Assembly: GCF_022399565.1 (NCBI RefSeq)
Contig: NZ_JAJTUT010000005.1
Location: forward strand, 124,001 to 188,000
Length of the DNA stretch: 64,000 nucleotides
Direction: 5' to 3'
Origin: Flavobacterium algicola
GTDB lineage: Bacteria; Bacteroidota; Bacteroidia; Flavobacteriales; Flavobacteriaceae
Part shown: in pieces, positions 35,111 to 43,896 of the stretch
Layout: every line of letters starts with the position of its first letter
Numbering within the stretch: the first letter of the stretch is position 1
Position numbers and translations under genes: made by a program
Notes under the pieces: generated by a model
Seen by the model: the letters and a program-made list of their open reading frames with translations, nothing else
Told to the model about the DNA's origin: nothing
The model's database searches: none

Positions 35111-35565
35111 CAACGATACAACTGTCAACCGTAATTAAGGCACCGATTCAAATCGTTTTTGATTATGCTCTTAATATTGATACACACCAACAATCTGCAA
35201 GTAAAACTAGTGAGGTTGCCATAGCAGGAACACCACACGGATTGATCAATAAAGGAGAAACCGTAACTTGGAGAGGTAAGCATTTTGGACTTTAACTAGA
35301 ACATCAAAGTATTATTTCTCAAATGGAACTATACTTCTATTTTGTAGACCAACAATTAAAGGGTCACTTCAAATCCTTCAAACACCAACATTTCTTTGAA
35401 GAAATTGACGGGCAAACTATTATGGAAGATGTGATGCAATACGAAACTCCGTTTGGAATTTTCGGTAGATTGTTTGACAAAATAGTATTGAAAGATCATC
35501 TAGCGCAATTTTTACGGAGAAGAAATGATTATCTAAAGTTCGCCTCTGAGAATGAAAGTTCATAA
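35107..35565 (+). pseudogene. SRPBCC-family protein gene interrupted by an in-frame TAA
   Basis: A 152-sense-codon frame with a single stop. The first part (35107-35292) reads MTTIQLSTVIKAPIQIVFDYA..TVTWRGKHFGL, the typical start of a SRPBCC (START-like, cyclase/dehydrase) protein. TAA follows at 35293-35295. The same frame then continues without any shift, LEHQSIISQMELYFYF..GIFGRLFDKIVLKDHLAQFL, matching the second half of such a protein. Where homologues carry an aromatic residue, a TAT or TAC codon needs one change to become TAA. So the gene is broken by a nonsense change, or the base is a sequencing error. Two short products, 62 and about 80 residues, could still be made; the second would need reinitiation at 35323. 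Confidence 0.82.
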
Positions 35566-35728
35566 TTGCTACCAATATTATTTATACATTGGAAGAACTT
35601 CTAGCGGTCAACAATGAACTAAAACTCTTTTGCTCCACAAATAAGCACAATAGATAATATTTATTCTGAACTAAAATCAGTTAAAATACCATACTCTAAA
35701 GTTAAAAACTAACTGACGACATTGTGTT

Positions 35729-36358
35729 TTACATTCCTTTTTGAAAGACAAACGCGTCGATAAAATTACCATAATATTGCTTTCTTTGCACGACTGTATA
35801 GTTGTTTTTTAAAAAATAAGGGTACATGGCAACTAATTGCTTCGCTTCAACATTTGCCACTTTTTCGAAAAAAAAATACATTGTTTTTAGCAAATAATAT
35901 TGCCAACGGCTCGTTGTATGGTTATTACTAAAATCGGTAAACAGCCAAAGTCCGTCTTCTTCTACTATTTTATGTAGCTGCTCAAATACGATTTCAGCTC
36001 GATTTCTTGCAAAGTTATCAAAAAGAAAAGCAGTAATTATTACATCGTAAGATTGCTGATCGGTAAATTTTTCTATCGGAAGATGGACAAAAGAAATCCT
36101 ATTGTTTCTAATTTTTTTTTGTTTGGCTAGCTGGATCATATTAGCCGAAATCTCTACAAAAGTAATTTGTAGATTATCATGACTTTTAGCAATTTCTTCC
36201 AAAATCCAACCGGTTCCACCCCCGACAATCAATATTTTTTGATCGCTTTTAATAAAAGACAACTGCTCTTTTTGTGCATTGACCTGAGACTTTAAAAATA
36301 CAATTCTACTTAAACAATCATACCATGAAGCGATAAAATCATAATTATTAGTTTTCAT
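35729..36358 (-). CDS. Class I SAM-dependent methyltransferase
   Basis: 209 residues. Motif I is KILIVGGGTGWILEEI (about 40-55), motif post-I is ITFVEISANMIQLAKQK, motif II lies in SYDVIITAFLFDNFARN, and motif III in LWLFTDFSN. This is a Rossmann-fold methyltransferase of the Methyltransf_11/25 type; the substrate is unknown. It lies downstream of the UbiA-like gene on the same strand, with a 126-base gap from that gene's stop. A methyltransferase next to a UbiA-like prenyltransferase hints at an isoprenoid or quinone-like product, but this is only inference. Confidence 0.85.
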   Translation of the reverse strand: MKTNNYDFIASWYDCLSRIVFLKSQVNAQKEQLSFIKSDQKILIVGGGTGWILEEIAKSHDNLQITFVEISANMIQLAKQKKIRNNRISFVHLPIEKFTDQQSYDVIITAFLFDNFARNRAEIVFEQLHKIVEEDGLWLFTDFSNNHTTSRWQYYLLKTMYFFFEKVANVEAKQLVAMYPYFLKNNYTVVQRKQYYGNFIDAFVFQKGM

Positions 36359-36484
36359 AGGTACTATATTAACTTTTGAATGGATACGAAATCACTTGAC
36401 CTCTTACTGAAAGCTCGCTTTGCAGATTTTTATTGCTGTTTATGATATGTTTTTTTTTATTTGCCACTTCGTAAGAACCAAATC

Positions 36485-37405
36485 TCACCAGTGGTTTTTT
36501 ATAATTAGCTCTGCTAGAATGCCGCAAATGGCTTTCACTAGAATTAATCCATCAATAATAATTAAATAAAAGAGAATGTTTTTCTTGGTGTACATTAGGA
36601 AAGCAACTATAATTGTGAGTAAGAAAGGAATTAAATTAATTCCGATTTTTATAAAACTAAGCTCCTGAATATACCCAAAAACAAGAAAAGAAATCATTCC
36701 GATAATTAACAGCGGCAGTAAAATAAAACCAATTGTTTTTTGAATTCCGATTCGAACCACAAAGGTCTTTAGCTCTCTATTTACATCAATTTCATAATCC
36801 TTAATATCAAACATTATTGCGTTTACAGTACAAAACATCCAGTTTTGAATAAACAACCAAATCCATAAAAAAGTATTTTCTTCTATAAAATTTGATTCAA
36901 TGCTTAGCATTATGATTGGTAGAATATTGGCCGTACTTGCCCAAAGAAATCCAATGATAAAAGGCTTTAGCCAACCCGTATTACGCAGATTGAGATTGAA
37001 ATACGTAGTAGGCAACAAACCATAATACAAAGCAGCAAGACCAAGCATCAAAAACACAATTAGCCAGTAATAGAGTGGCAAATTGACAATGTTCCAAAAA
37101 TTAACCACAATCTGATAAAATACTATCACAGCACTTATAAGAGCTAGTATAAATTGATTTGTTTTAAGAAATTTGGCATTACTAATGAACCATCTTGATC
37201 TTGGGTTGGTAGCGCTTCCAAATTTGATAGCTCCCATATAAGCGTAGTTGTAATAAACTATTGGCGCACAAAAAACTAAAATATAGTATCCTAATGAATT
37301 ATAAGGAATTCCTAATCTCAAAGTCGCTTCAAGGTTCAGAGCTATGGCTAATAGGCCGATAAAGTAATTTCCGAAAAAGATGAACTTTATTAATTTCAAA
37401 CTCAT
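36485..37405 (-). CDS. UbiA-like polytopic membrane protein
   Basis: 306 residues from the ATG at 37405 (MSLKLIKFIFFGNYFIG); in-frame upstream starts at 37459 and 37432 add a less hydrophobic tail and remain possible. Eight to nine transmembrane helices. The second Asp-rich motif of UbiA prenyltransferases is present: IMFDIKDYEIDVNRELKTF, followed by VVRIG. The first Asp-rich motif (NDxxDxxxD), expected after the second helix, is replaced by YNYAYMGAIKF, so it may lack normal prenyl-diphosphate binding. Related to UbiA-like proteins of Bacteroidota of unknown reaction. It is transcribed with the methyltransferase downstream. Confidence 0.75.
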   Translation of the reverse strand: MSLKLIKFIFFGNYFIGLLAIALNLEATLRLGIPYNSLGYYILVFCAPIVYYNYAYMGAIKFGSATNPRSRWFISNAKFLKTNQFILALISAVIVFYQIVVNFWNIVNLPLYYWLIVFLMLGLAALYYGLLPTTYFNLNLRNTGWLKPFIIGFLWASTANILPIIMLSIESNFIEENTFLWIWLFIQNWMFCTVNAIMFDIKDYEIDVNRELKTFVVRIGIQKTIGFILLPLLIIGMISFLVFGYIQELSFIKIGINLIPFLLTIIVAFLMYTKKNILFYLIIIDGLILVKAICGILAELIIKNHW

Positions 37406-37764
37406 GGTAACTACTTTTTTTTTCTGCATTAGCATTAATCCTAATATATGTGATACCAAATAAATTCAATATTTTGAATTTATTTATGCTCAGATGCAAT
37501 TGAATTTATTTATCAAACTGCACAAAATTGAAAATTAGTTTAATACAATTATAATTTATTCGGGTCGCTCTAATTTCAAATAAAACTAATTTGATATAAA
37601 ATCATGTACGGCTTAAAATCGATAGATCCCACAAAAATAAGGATTTGCTCAGAATATCAATCACCATACATTAATTTCTACGGAGTTGAACTATTAAATA
37701 TTATTGTGCTTCATTAATAACCCCTATTTTTAGATCATTTTAAAAAAAAATTATCTAAATAGTG
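37406..37764. other. AT-rich divergent intergenic region
   Basis: Upstream region shared by the UbiA-like gene (-) and the ABC permease (+). There are direct repeats of gaatttatttat (around 37475-37516), but no TAnnTTTG box is convincing on either strand and no RNA or gene is seen. Confidence 0.5.
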
Positions 37765-38679
37765 ATGTTACAGATTAACATAAAACTAATCGAAATTCGT
37801 TTCAGGAAATTTTTACCTCCAAAAGATAAGGCTGCCATAGTTCTATTTTTATGCTTTTATGTTTTCTTAACTTTTATACTGAATTCTTATTATGAGCTAG
37901 TTCGCAATTTCATATTCCTATTTTCTATTGAAATTTTAAGTTACCATATTAACCGGAAGGATCTTGAATTTTTAAAATTATATCAAAATTACAAAGTACT
38001 ACTCTTTACAGAATATTTAATCTACAGCCTTGCTGTATTAGTAGTGATAGCAATTCATCTCGATATTTTACAACTATTTTTATATCTAAGCTTAATTATA
38101 GTGTATTTAAACTTGTCTAGAATTTCGTCTAAAAAATTTAATTACCCGTTCCTCTTATTCGATCCCTTCTGGCATATCAGTTTCAGGAAAAATAAATTAT
38201 GGTTGGTAATTCCTATTCCGCTATTATTTATTTATCTGGGGGTAACACATCAAAATGATAATTTGATAATTGCATCCTTCTTTATAAACGGCATAATTAC
38301 TAGCAGTGTGTTCTTCAATAGAGATTGGCCCTCATATTTAAAGTCTACCGTGCTCACACCTAAACTTTTCATAGTTAAATCAGTAAAAACTACAGTATTA
38401 AATACCTTGATGATTGTTGCCCCAAGTATTATATCATTATTACTATTAAACAAGATAGAGTTACTACTTTTTATTCCATTGTTATTTATTTTCCCGCTGC
38501 TTAATATGCTTTTAAAGTATGCTTACTTCACTAATTTATTTTTACAACAAATTTATTTTGTTCTCGCTATCGGCAGTGTTATTCAAATTTATTTAGTCCC
38601 CATCGTACTAATTCTACTCCCCTGTTTATACAACAAAGCTTTAATAAATATTCACAACATAAAATATGCTCACAATTGA
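37765..38679 (+). CDS. ABC-2-type membrane protein (exporter permease)
   Basis: 304 residues with about nine hydrophobic helices. The start is taken as the ATG at 37765; a GTG at 37762 is one codon upstream. There is no sequence motif beyond its hydrophobic profile (AIVLFLCFYVFLTFILN, LIYSLAVLVVIAIHL, FNYPFLLFDPFWHISF, LLLFIPLLFIFPLLNMLL, IYLVPIVLILLPCLYN). Identification rests on the 14-base overlap with a downstream ABC ATPase gene. It is probably a two-component exporter of a lipid, peptide or ion of unknown identity. No bacteriocin or resistance gene is adjacent. Confidence 0.72.
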   Translation: MLQINIKLIEIRFRKFLPPKDKAAIVLFLCFYVFLTFILNSYYELVRNFIFLFSIEILSYHINRKDLEFLKLYQNYKVLLFTEYLIYSLAVLVVIAIHLDILQLFLYLSLIIVYLNLSRISSKKFNYPFLLFDPFWHISFRKNKLWLVIPIPLLFIYLGVTHQNDNLIIASFFINGIITSSVFFNRDWPSYLKSTVLTPKLFIVKSVKTTVLNTLMIVAPSIISLLLLNKIELLLFIPLLFIFPLLNMLLKYAYFTNLFLQQIYFVLAIGSVIQIYLVPIVLILLPCLYNKALINIHNIKYAHN

Positions 38680-39298
38680 TATAGTCGAAAAAAGATTTAA
38701 AGCTAAAACGATACTTAAAGAAGCTGAAATAAAAATTACCAAAAACGGCATTTATGGTATTGTGGGTAAAAATGGACAAGGAAAAACAACCTTATTCAAA
38801 TGTATTTTGGGATTCGAAAAATACTTGGGAACTTGTACAATTGATGACGAAAAAATCATACTTCAAGATGTCGCATGGTGTCCAGCAGAAGTACCAATTT
38901 ATGATGAATTAAGTGCTGCAGAATTTAGTCAATTTTACTGTAATTTACTAGATATTAAAAATAGTGCAGCTGCCAATGTTTTTGATGTACCCCAAGATCA
39001 ATTGATAAAAGAGTTTTCTACGGGAATGAAGAAAAAAGCATATCTCAATGCCGTATTTCAAAAAAAATATAGGTTTTATATTCTTGATGAACCATTTAAT
39101 GGTTTGGATATCGAAGCCAATTATGCACTCATGAACTATTTGAATAAAGTAGCAGAAACAAGTATTGTCCTGATCTCTTCACATATTCTGGATATTTTAT
39201 TTAATAATTGCGAACAAATTTTTATTCTAAAAAACACAGCGATTACCATTTTCGAAAAAGATAATTTTAGTAAAATTCCGCAAAAGCTATTTGAATAA
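38666..39298 (+). CDS. ABC transporter ATP-binding protein
   Basis: 210 residues, a short ABC ATPase. Walker A is VGKNGQGKTTLFK (33-45). The Q-loop region has ILQDVAWCPAE. The signature is FSTGMKKKAYLNA (STGMKKK in place of LSGGQ, as in many drug/ABC-2 exporters). Walker B is FYILDEPFNGLDIEAN, and the H-loop is in ISSHILDIL. It forms a pair with the overlapping permease gene upstream (14-base overlap, translational coupling). The substrate is unknown. Confidence 0.9.
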   Translation: MLTIDIVEKRFKAKTILKEAEIKITKNGIYGIVGKNGQGKTTLFKCILGFEKYLGTCTIDDEKIILQDVAWCPAEVPIYDELSAAEFSQFYCNLLDIKNSAAANVFDVPQDQLIKEFSTGMKKKAYLNAVFQKKYRFYILDEPFNGLDIEANYALMNYLNKVAETSIVLISSHILDILFNNCEQIFILKNTAITIFEKDNFSKIPQKLFE

Positions 39299-39384
39299 TA
39301 AATTTCTAAGAATAATCATCTTATCTAAACTGTTAAAGCACAAAAATGAATGCTAAAAAACAGTACTTTAAAAGTTATTATGTT

Positions 39385-39392
39385 TATTTTTG
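39385..39392 (+). promoter_or_regulatory. -7 promoter box of gcvP
   Basis: TATTTTTG followed by CACAACGA, an extension shared with 25623 and 43889. It implies a leader of about 150 bases before gcvP. Confidence 0.62.
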
Positions 39393-39399
39393 CACAACG

Positions 39400-39549
39400 A
39401 AAAAAAACAAACTTTTTTAGATTTATAAAACAAGCTTGATCTACTTTTAGACAAGTTTGTAAGTGCAAAAGAATTTTAAAAAATTCATTTTGTAATGATT
39501 GTAAAAAAAGTTTGTTCTACTTACAGATAAAAACAAATACTATCTACAA
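39400..39549 (+). promoter_or_regulatory. Structured gcvP leader with competing pairings
   Basis: Segment A (acaaactt, 39407-39414) can pair with C (aagtttgt, 39453-39460) or D (aagtttgt, 39508-39515). Segment B (acaagcttg, 39430-39438) can pair with C (caagtttgt, 39452-39460). A further hairpin gaatttt/aaaattc lies at about 39471-39486. The pairings are mutually exclusive, as in attenuators. The glycine riboswitch core is not recognisable. Confidence 0.45.
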
Positions 39550-42399
39550 ATGAAAACAGATGCTTTTGCTTTAAGACACATAGGTCCTGAGGAATCCGAC
39601 CTAAATCAAATGTTAAATACAATCGGAGTTGACTCTATAGAACAACTTATCTATGAGACACTTCCAAATGATATTCGACTAAAAGCACCTCTGAATCTAG
39701 ATCCTGCAATGACTGAATATGAATATGCAAAACATATTACGTTATTGGGGAATAAAAATAAGATGTTTAAAACCTACATTGGTTTGGGATACAATCAAGC
39801 AATTGTTCCTGCTGTTATTCAAAGAAATGTATTTGAAAATCCAGGATGGTACACAGCTTACACGCCTTACCAAGCTGAAATTGCTCAAGGTCGTCTAGAG
39901 GCAATTTTAAATTTCCAAACTACTGTTATCGAACTATCAGGAATGGAGATTGCTAATGCTTCATTACTTGACGAGGCTACAGCGGCGGCAGAAGCTATGG
40001 CTTTGTTATATGATGTTAGATCAAGAGAACAAAAGAAAGCTAATGTTTGTAAATTCTTTGTTTCTGAAGAAATTTTACCTCAAACATTATCAGTATTACA
40101 AACGCGTTCTACTCCAATCGGTGTCGAGTTGGTTATAGGTAATCATGAAGATTTTGATTTTTCTTCTGAATTTTTTGGAGCTGTACTCCAATATCCTGGA
40201 AAATACGGACAAGTAAATGATTATACTGCTTTTATAGCATCGGCTGCTGCAAACGAAATTAAAGTAGCTGTTGCTGCGGATATTTTGAGTTTGGCAAAAC
40301 TTACTCCTCCGGGAGAAATGGGTGCTGCTGTAGTTTTTGGAACAACGCAACGTTTTGGAATTCCGCTAGGTTATGGTGGACCTCATGCTGCTTATTTTGC
40401 AACAAAAGACGAATACAAACGTTCCATGCCAGGTAGAATTATTGGTGTAACAGTAGATGCAGATGGAAATCGCGCATTGCGTATGGCCTTACAAACTCGT
40501 GAACAACATATCAAGCGTGATAAAGCGACTTCTAATATTTGTACAGCACAGGTTTTATTATCTGTAATGGCAAGTATGTATGCTGTTTTTCATGGTCCGA
40601 GAGGATTAAAATACATTGCAAATAAAGTTCACGCTTCGGCTGTAACTTTGGCAAATACGCTCGAAAAATTAGGTTTTGAGCAAACCAACACCGCTTTCTT
40701 TGATACAATTGTATTAAAAGCAGATGCTAAAAAAATCAAGCAAATTGCAGAAGCAAACGAAGTAAATTTCTTTTACCCTGATGATAACACTGTTTCAATT
40801 TCACTAAACGAAACTATCGGTTTTGCAGATTTAAATAAAGTTGTTTCCATTTTTGCTGTTGCAAAAGACATAAAGACGATCAGCATAGAAGAACTATCTT
40901 CAACAAATCATTTTCCAGAAAATTTAGTTAGAACATCATCATTTTTACAGCATGAAGTGTTTAACAAATACCATTCTGAAACTGCTTTAATGCGCTACAT
41001 CAAAATGTTAGAGCGCAAAGATTTATCGCTAAATCACTCGATGATTGCCTTAGGTTCTTGTACTATGAAGTTGAATGCTGCTGCAGAAATGTTACCATTA
41101 AGTGCTCCTAGCTGGAACAGTATCCATCCTTTTGCCCCTCTAGACCAAGCACAAGGATACCAAGAGATGTTGAAGAAATTAGAAGAGCAACTAAACGAAA
41201 TTACTGGTTTTGCTGCTACTACTTTACAGCCTAACTCTGGCGCACAAGGTGAATACGCAGGTTTAATGGTGATACGTGCCTATCATGAATCGAGAGGTGA
41301 TCACCACAGAAAAATCGCTTTAATCCCTTCTTCTGCTCATGGAACCAACCCAGCATCAGCTGCAATGGCAGGAATGAAAGTTGTTGTTACAAAAACTTTA
41401 GAAAACGGAAACATTGATGTCGAAGATCTACGAGAAAAAGCAATTCTACACAAAGACAATCTTTCTTGTTTGATGGTTACTTATCCATCAACTCACGGTG
41501 TTTATGAAAGTGCCATTAGAGAAATCACTCAAATTATACACGATAACGGTGGACAAGTTTATATGGATGGTGCTAATATGAATGCTCAAGTTGGATTAAC
41601 AAATCCTGCTACTATTGGAGCCGATGTATGTCACCTAAACTTACACAAAACGTTTGCTATCCCACACGGTGGAGGTGGACCTGGAGTTGGCCCTATTTGC
41701 GTAGCGTCACAATTAGCTCCATTCTTACCAACGAACCCAATCATTCCAACTGGTGGCGATAGTGCAATCACAGGTATTTCTGCAGCACCATGGGGTTCTG
41801 CATTGGTTTGTTTAATATCCTATGGTTACATAAAAATGCTAGGTGCCGATGGCGTAAAATCAGCAACTGAATATGCTATTTTAAATGCAAATTACATCAA
41901 AGAAAAATTAAGTGGTCATTATGAGACCTTGTACTCTGGAGAAATGGGTCGTGCAGCGCACGAAATGATATTAGAATGTCGTCCATTCAAAGAAAAAGGA
42001 ATAGAGGTTACAGATATCGCCAAACGTTTGATGGACTACGGTTTCCACGCTCCTACAGTATCCTTCCCAGTAGCTGGAACTTTAATGATCGAGCCTACAG
42101 AGAGTGAAAACTTAGAAGAGCTAGACCGTTTTTGTGATGCAATGATTTCAATTCGACAAGAAATCGAAGCGGCCACTATTGATGACAAAAATAATGTATT
42201 GAAAAATGCACCACACACGTTAGCAATGTTGACAGCTGAGAATTGGAACCTACCTTACAGTAGAGAAAAAGCTGCTTTTCCTCTTGACTATATTTCAGAC
42301 AATAAATTTTGGCCAAGCGTGCGTAGAGCCGATGACGCCTACGGTGATAGAAATTTAATTTGTAGCTGTGCTCCTATCGAAGCCTATATGGAGAGTTAA
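39550..42399 (+). CDS. gcvP: Glycine dehydrogenase (decarboxylating), P-protein
   Basis: PLP-dependent P-protein of the glycine cleavage system, 949 residues, full-length fused alpha/beta form. The N-terminus DAFALRHIGPEESDLNQML is typical. The active-site Lys700 lies in HLNLHKTFAIPHGGGGPG, and the glycine-rich loop SCTMKLNAAAEM and the EYAGLMVIR..HESRGD region are present. It decarboxylates glycine and passes the aminomethyl group to the lipoyl H-protein; the other gcv genes are elsewhere. It is a single gene with its own promoter box, long leader and terminator. Secure. Confidence 0.98.
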   Translation: MKTDAFALRHIGPEESDLNQMLNTIGVDSIEQLIYETLPNDIRLKAPLNLDPAMTEYEYAKHITLLGNKNKMFKTYIGLGYNQAIVPAVIQRNVFENPGWYTAYTPYQAEIAQGRLEAILNFQTTVIELSGMEIANASLLDEATAAAEAMALLYDVRSREQKKANVCKFFVSEEILPQTLSVLQTRSTPIGVELVIGNHEDFDFSSEFFGAVLQYPGKYGQVNDYTAFIASAAANEIKVAVAADILSLAKLTPPGEMGAAVVFGTTQRFGIPLGYGGPHAAYFATKDEYKRSMPGRIIGVTVDADGNRALRMALQTREQHIKRDKATSNICTAQVLLSVMASMYAVFHGPRGLKYIANKVHASAVTLANTLEKLGFEQTNTAFFDTIVLKADAKKIKQIAEANEVNFFYPDDNTVSISLNETIGFADLNKVVSIFAVAKDIKTISIEELSSTNHFPENLVRTSSFLQHEVFNKYHSETALMRYIKMLERKDLSLNHSMIALGSCTMKLNAAAEMLPLSAPSWNSIHPFAPLDQAQGYQEMLKKLEEQLNEITGFAATTLQPNSGAQGEYAGLMVIRAYHESRGDHHRKIALIPSSAHGTNPASAAMAGMKVVVTKTLENGNIDVEDLREKAILHKDNLSCLMVTYPSTHGVYESAIREITQIIHDNGGQVYMDGANMNAQVGLTNPATIGADVCHLNLHKTFAIPHGGGGPGVGPICVASQLAPFLPTNPIIPTGGDSAITGISAAPWGSALVCLISYGYIKMLGADGVKSATEYAILNANYIKEKLSGHYETLYSGEMGRAAHEMILECRPFKEKGIEVTDIAKRLMDYGFHAPTVSFPVAGTLMIEPTESENLEELDRFCDAMISIRQEIEAATIDDKNNVLKNAPHTLAMLTAENWNLPYSREKAAFPLDYISDNKFWPSVRRADDAYGDRNLICSCAPIEAYMES

Positions 42400-42420
42400 T
42401 AAAAAGACACTAGTGTAAAT

Positions 42421-42452
42421 ACGTCCCGAAATTTCGGGACGTTTTGCATTTA
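42421..42452 (+). terminator. Terminator of gcvP
   Basis: Perfect palindrome acgtcccgaaatttcgggacgt (42421-42442; key arms gtcccgaa / ttcgggac), followed by a broken T tract. The arms recur in the repeat at 63317-63332. Confidence 0.78.
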
Positions 42453-42577
42453 TTTATTTTTTTAGAATTCACTTTTATACGAAACACTTTTTCTATTTTA
42501 TCACTAAAATTATAAAAACACAAACAATTGCTCAAAAAAACAATGTTTAAAAGCGCTATCTATTTCAAATTAACAAT

Positions 42578-42589
42578 TATGCATGCATA
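42578..42589. repeat. TATGCATGCATA palindrome, copy A
   Basis: 12-base perfect palindrome within AACAAyTATGCATGCATA; the 18-base context recurs once at 52042-52059 with a single mismatch. It lies 56 bases before the KAS III ATG. Confidence 0.6.
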
Positions 42590-42645
42590 GTATTTTTTTT
42601 CTATTTTTTAGCCTTACATTGCCGTAATTATTTCACAATAAGCTC

Positions 42646-43704
42646 ATGACTATAAAGATAACAGGTTCAGGAAGTTATATTCCTGACAATACAATAAATA
42701 ATGCCGATTTCTCTGATCACCACTTCTTAAATGAGGATGGTAGCACTTTTAAGTACCCAAACGATGTGATTATTCAAAAATTCAAAGGGATTACTGGAAT
42801 AGAGAAAAGACGGTATGCAGAAGATGAATTAAACTCTTCTGACTTAGCTTACTTTGCTGCTCAAAAAGCAATCGAAAATGCTAATATTGATCCAGAAACA
42901 ATAGATTACATCATTTTTGCTCACAATTTTGGTGATGTAAAAAAAGGTGCATTACAATCAGATATGCTACCAAGTTTGGCTACGCGTGTAAAAAATAAAC
43001 TTAGGATTAAGAATCCAAAATGCGTCGCTTACGATTTGCTTTTTGGTTGTCCAGGTTGGATCGAAGGAGTATTGCAAGCCAATGCTTTTATCAAATCAGG
43101 TATGGCAAAAAGATGTTTGGTAATAGGATCAGAAACGTTGTCACGTGTGGTAGATGACCACGATCGTGATTCTATGATTTATTCTGATGGTGCTGGAGCA
43201 ACAATCATTGAGGCTTCTGATGATGAAACTGGATTACTTGCTTACGAGAGCGCTACATACGCCTACGACGAAGCAGGTTATTTATTCTTCGGAAAATCAT
43301 ACAACCAAGAGCTAGATCCAGACATTCGTTATATAAAAATGCATGGTCGCAAAATTTACGAATTTGCACTTAGTAATGTTCCTGCTGCAATGAAGAGTTG
43401 TCTGGATAAAAGCGGACTTGCGATCACCGACGTTAAAAAAATATTGATTCACCAAGCAAATGAAAAAATGGACGAGGCTATAGTAGACCGTTTCTTCAAG
43501 CTGTACGATCAACCTACACCAGAGAACATTATGCCTATGTGCATACATGAGCTAGGAAATAGTAGTGTTGCTACAGTGCCTACTTTGTTTGATTTATTGG
43601 TAAATGGAAAAATCGAAAACCACGAAATTAATAAAGGTGATGTAGTCATTTTTGCTTCGGTTGGAGCTGGAATGAATATCAACGCCTTCGTTTACAGATA
43701 CTAG
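42646..43704 (+). CDS. Beta-ketoacyl-ACP synthase III family enzyme
   Basis: Thiolase-fold condensing enzyme, 352 residues. The KAS III catalytic triad is visible: Cys135 in LLFGCPGW, His269 in ILIHQANEKM, and Asn305 in HELGNSSVAT. The C-terminal FASVGAGMNINAFVYRY is typical. An insertion near the N-terminus (SDHHFLNEDGSTFKYPNDVI) and the diverged Cys loop separate it from canonical FabH, so it is more likely a paralogue used in a dedicated acyl or olefin pathway. No acyl carrier or other fatty-acid gene is adjacent. It stands alone and is followed by a structured repeat. Confidence 0.88.
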   Translation: MTIKITGSGSYIPDNTINNADFSDHHFLNEDGSTFKYPNDVIIQKFKGITGIEKRRYAEDELNSSDLAYFAAQKAIENANIDPETIDYIIFAHNFGDVKKGALQSDMLPSLATRVKNKLRIKNPKCVAYDLLFGCPGWIEGVLQANAFIKSGMAKRCLVIGSETLSRVVDDHDRDSMIYSDGAGATIIEASDDETGLLAYESATYAYDEAGYLFFGKSYNQELDPDIRYIKMHGRKIYEFALSNVPAAMKSCLDKSGLAITDVKKILIHQANEKMDEAIVDRFFKLYDQPTPENIMPMCIHELGNSSVATVPTLFDLLVNGKIENHEINKGDVVIFASVGAGMNINAFVYRY

Positions 43705-43729
43705 TTTGCATTTTCTTATTAGCTAATCC

Positions 43730-43860
43730 AGCTATTTACTACAAGTCCAGCCTTAAAAAAGTGTTTTTCTACAACTCACAAAGAGCTTCCTATGGTCGCT
43801 TTTATGAGTCAAGAAAAACTACTTTTTTAAGCCTCGGGCTTTTCGTTTCTATCTGGGCTA
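43730..43860 (-). repeat. Structured intergenic repeat, copy 3 (reverse orientation)
   Basis: 131 bases. Read on the minus strand it runs from TAGCCCAGATAGAAACGAAA with GCCCGAGG following to GGCTGGACTTGTAGTAAATA with GCT, matching copy 2 in both arms. The inner hairpin (ccttaaaaaagt..gtttttct paired with agaaaaact..acttttttaag, then ACTCA/TGAGT) is about 25 pairs long with small bulges. It lies between the KAS III gene and the promoter at 43889. Confidence 0.72.
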
Positions 43861-43888
43861 AAAAACCTCCAGAAAAGACATTTATCAC

Positions 43889-43896
43889 TATATTTG
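43889..43896 (+). promoter_or_regulatory. -7 promoter box of methyltransferase-GT2 unit
   Basis: TATATTTG followed by CACAACGAA. The leader to the ATG at 43983 is about 80 bases. Confidence 0.65.

Noticed and set aside
35107..35565. Frameshift in the SRPBCC gene
   Set aside because: Both halves are in the same frame (offset is a multiple of three); only a single TAA separates them, so it is nonsense, not a shift.
39400..39549. Glycine riboswitch before gcvP
   Set aside because: The leader is very AT-rich, with none of the conserved GGA-rich cores of glycine aptamers.
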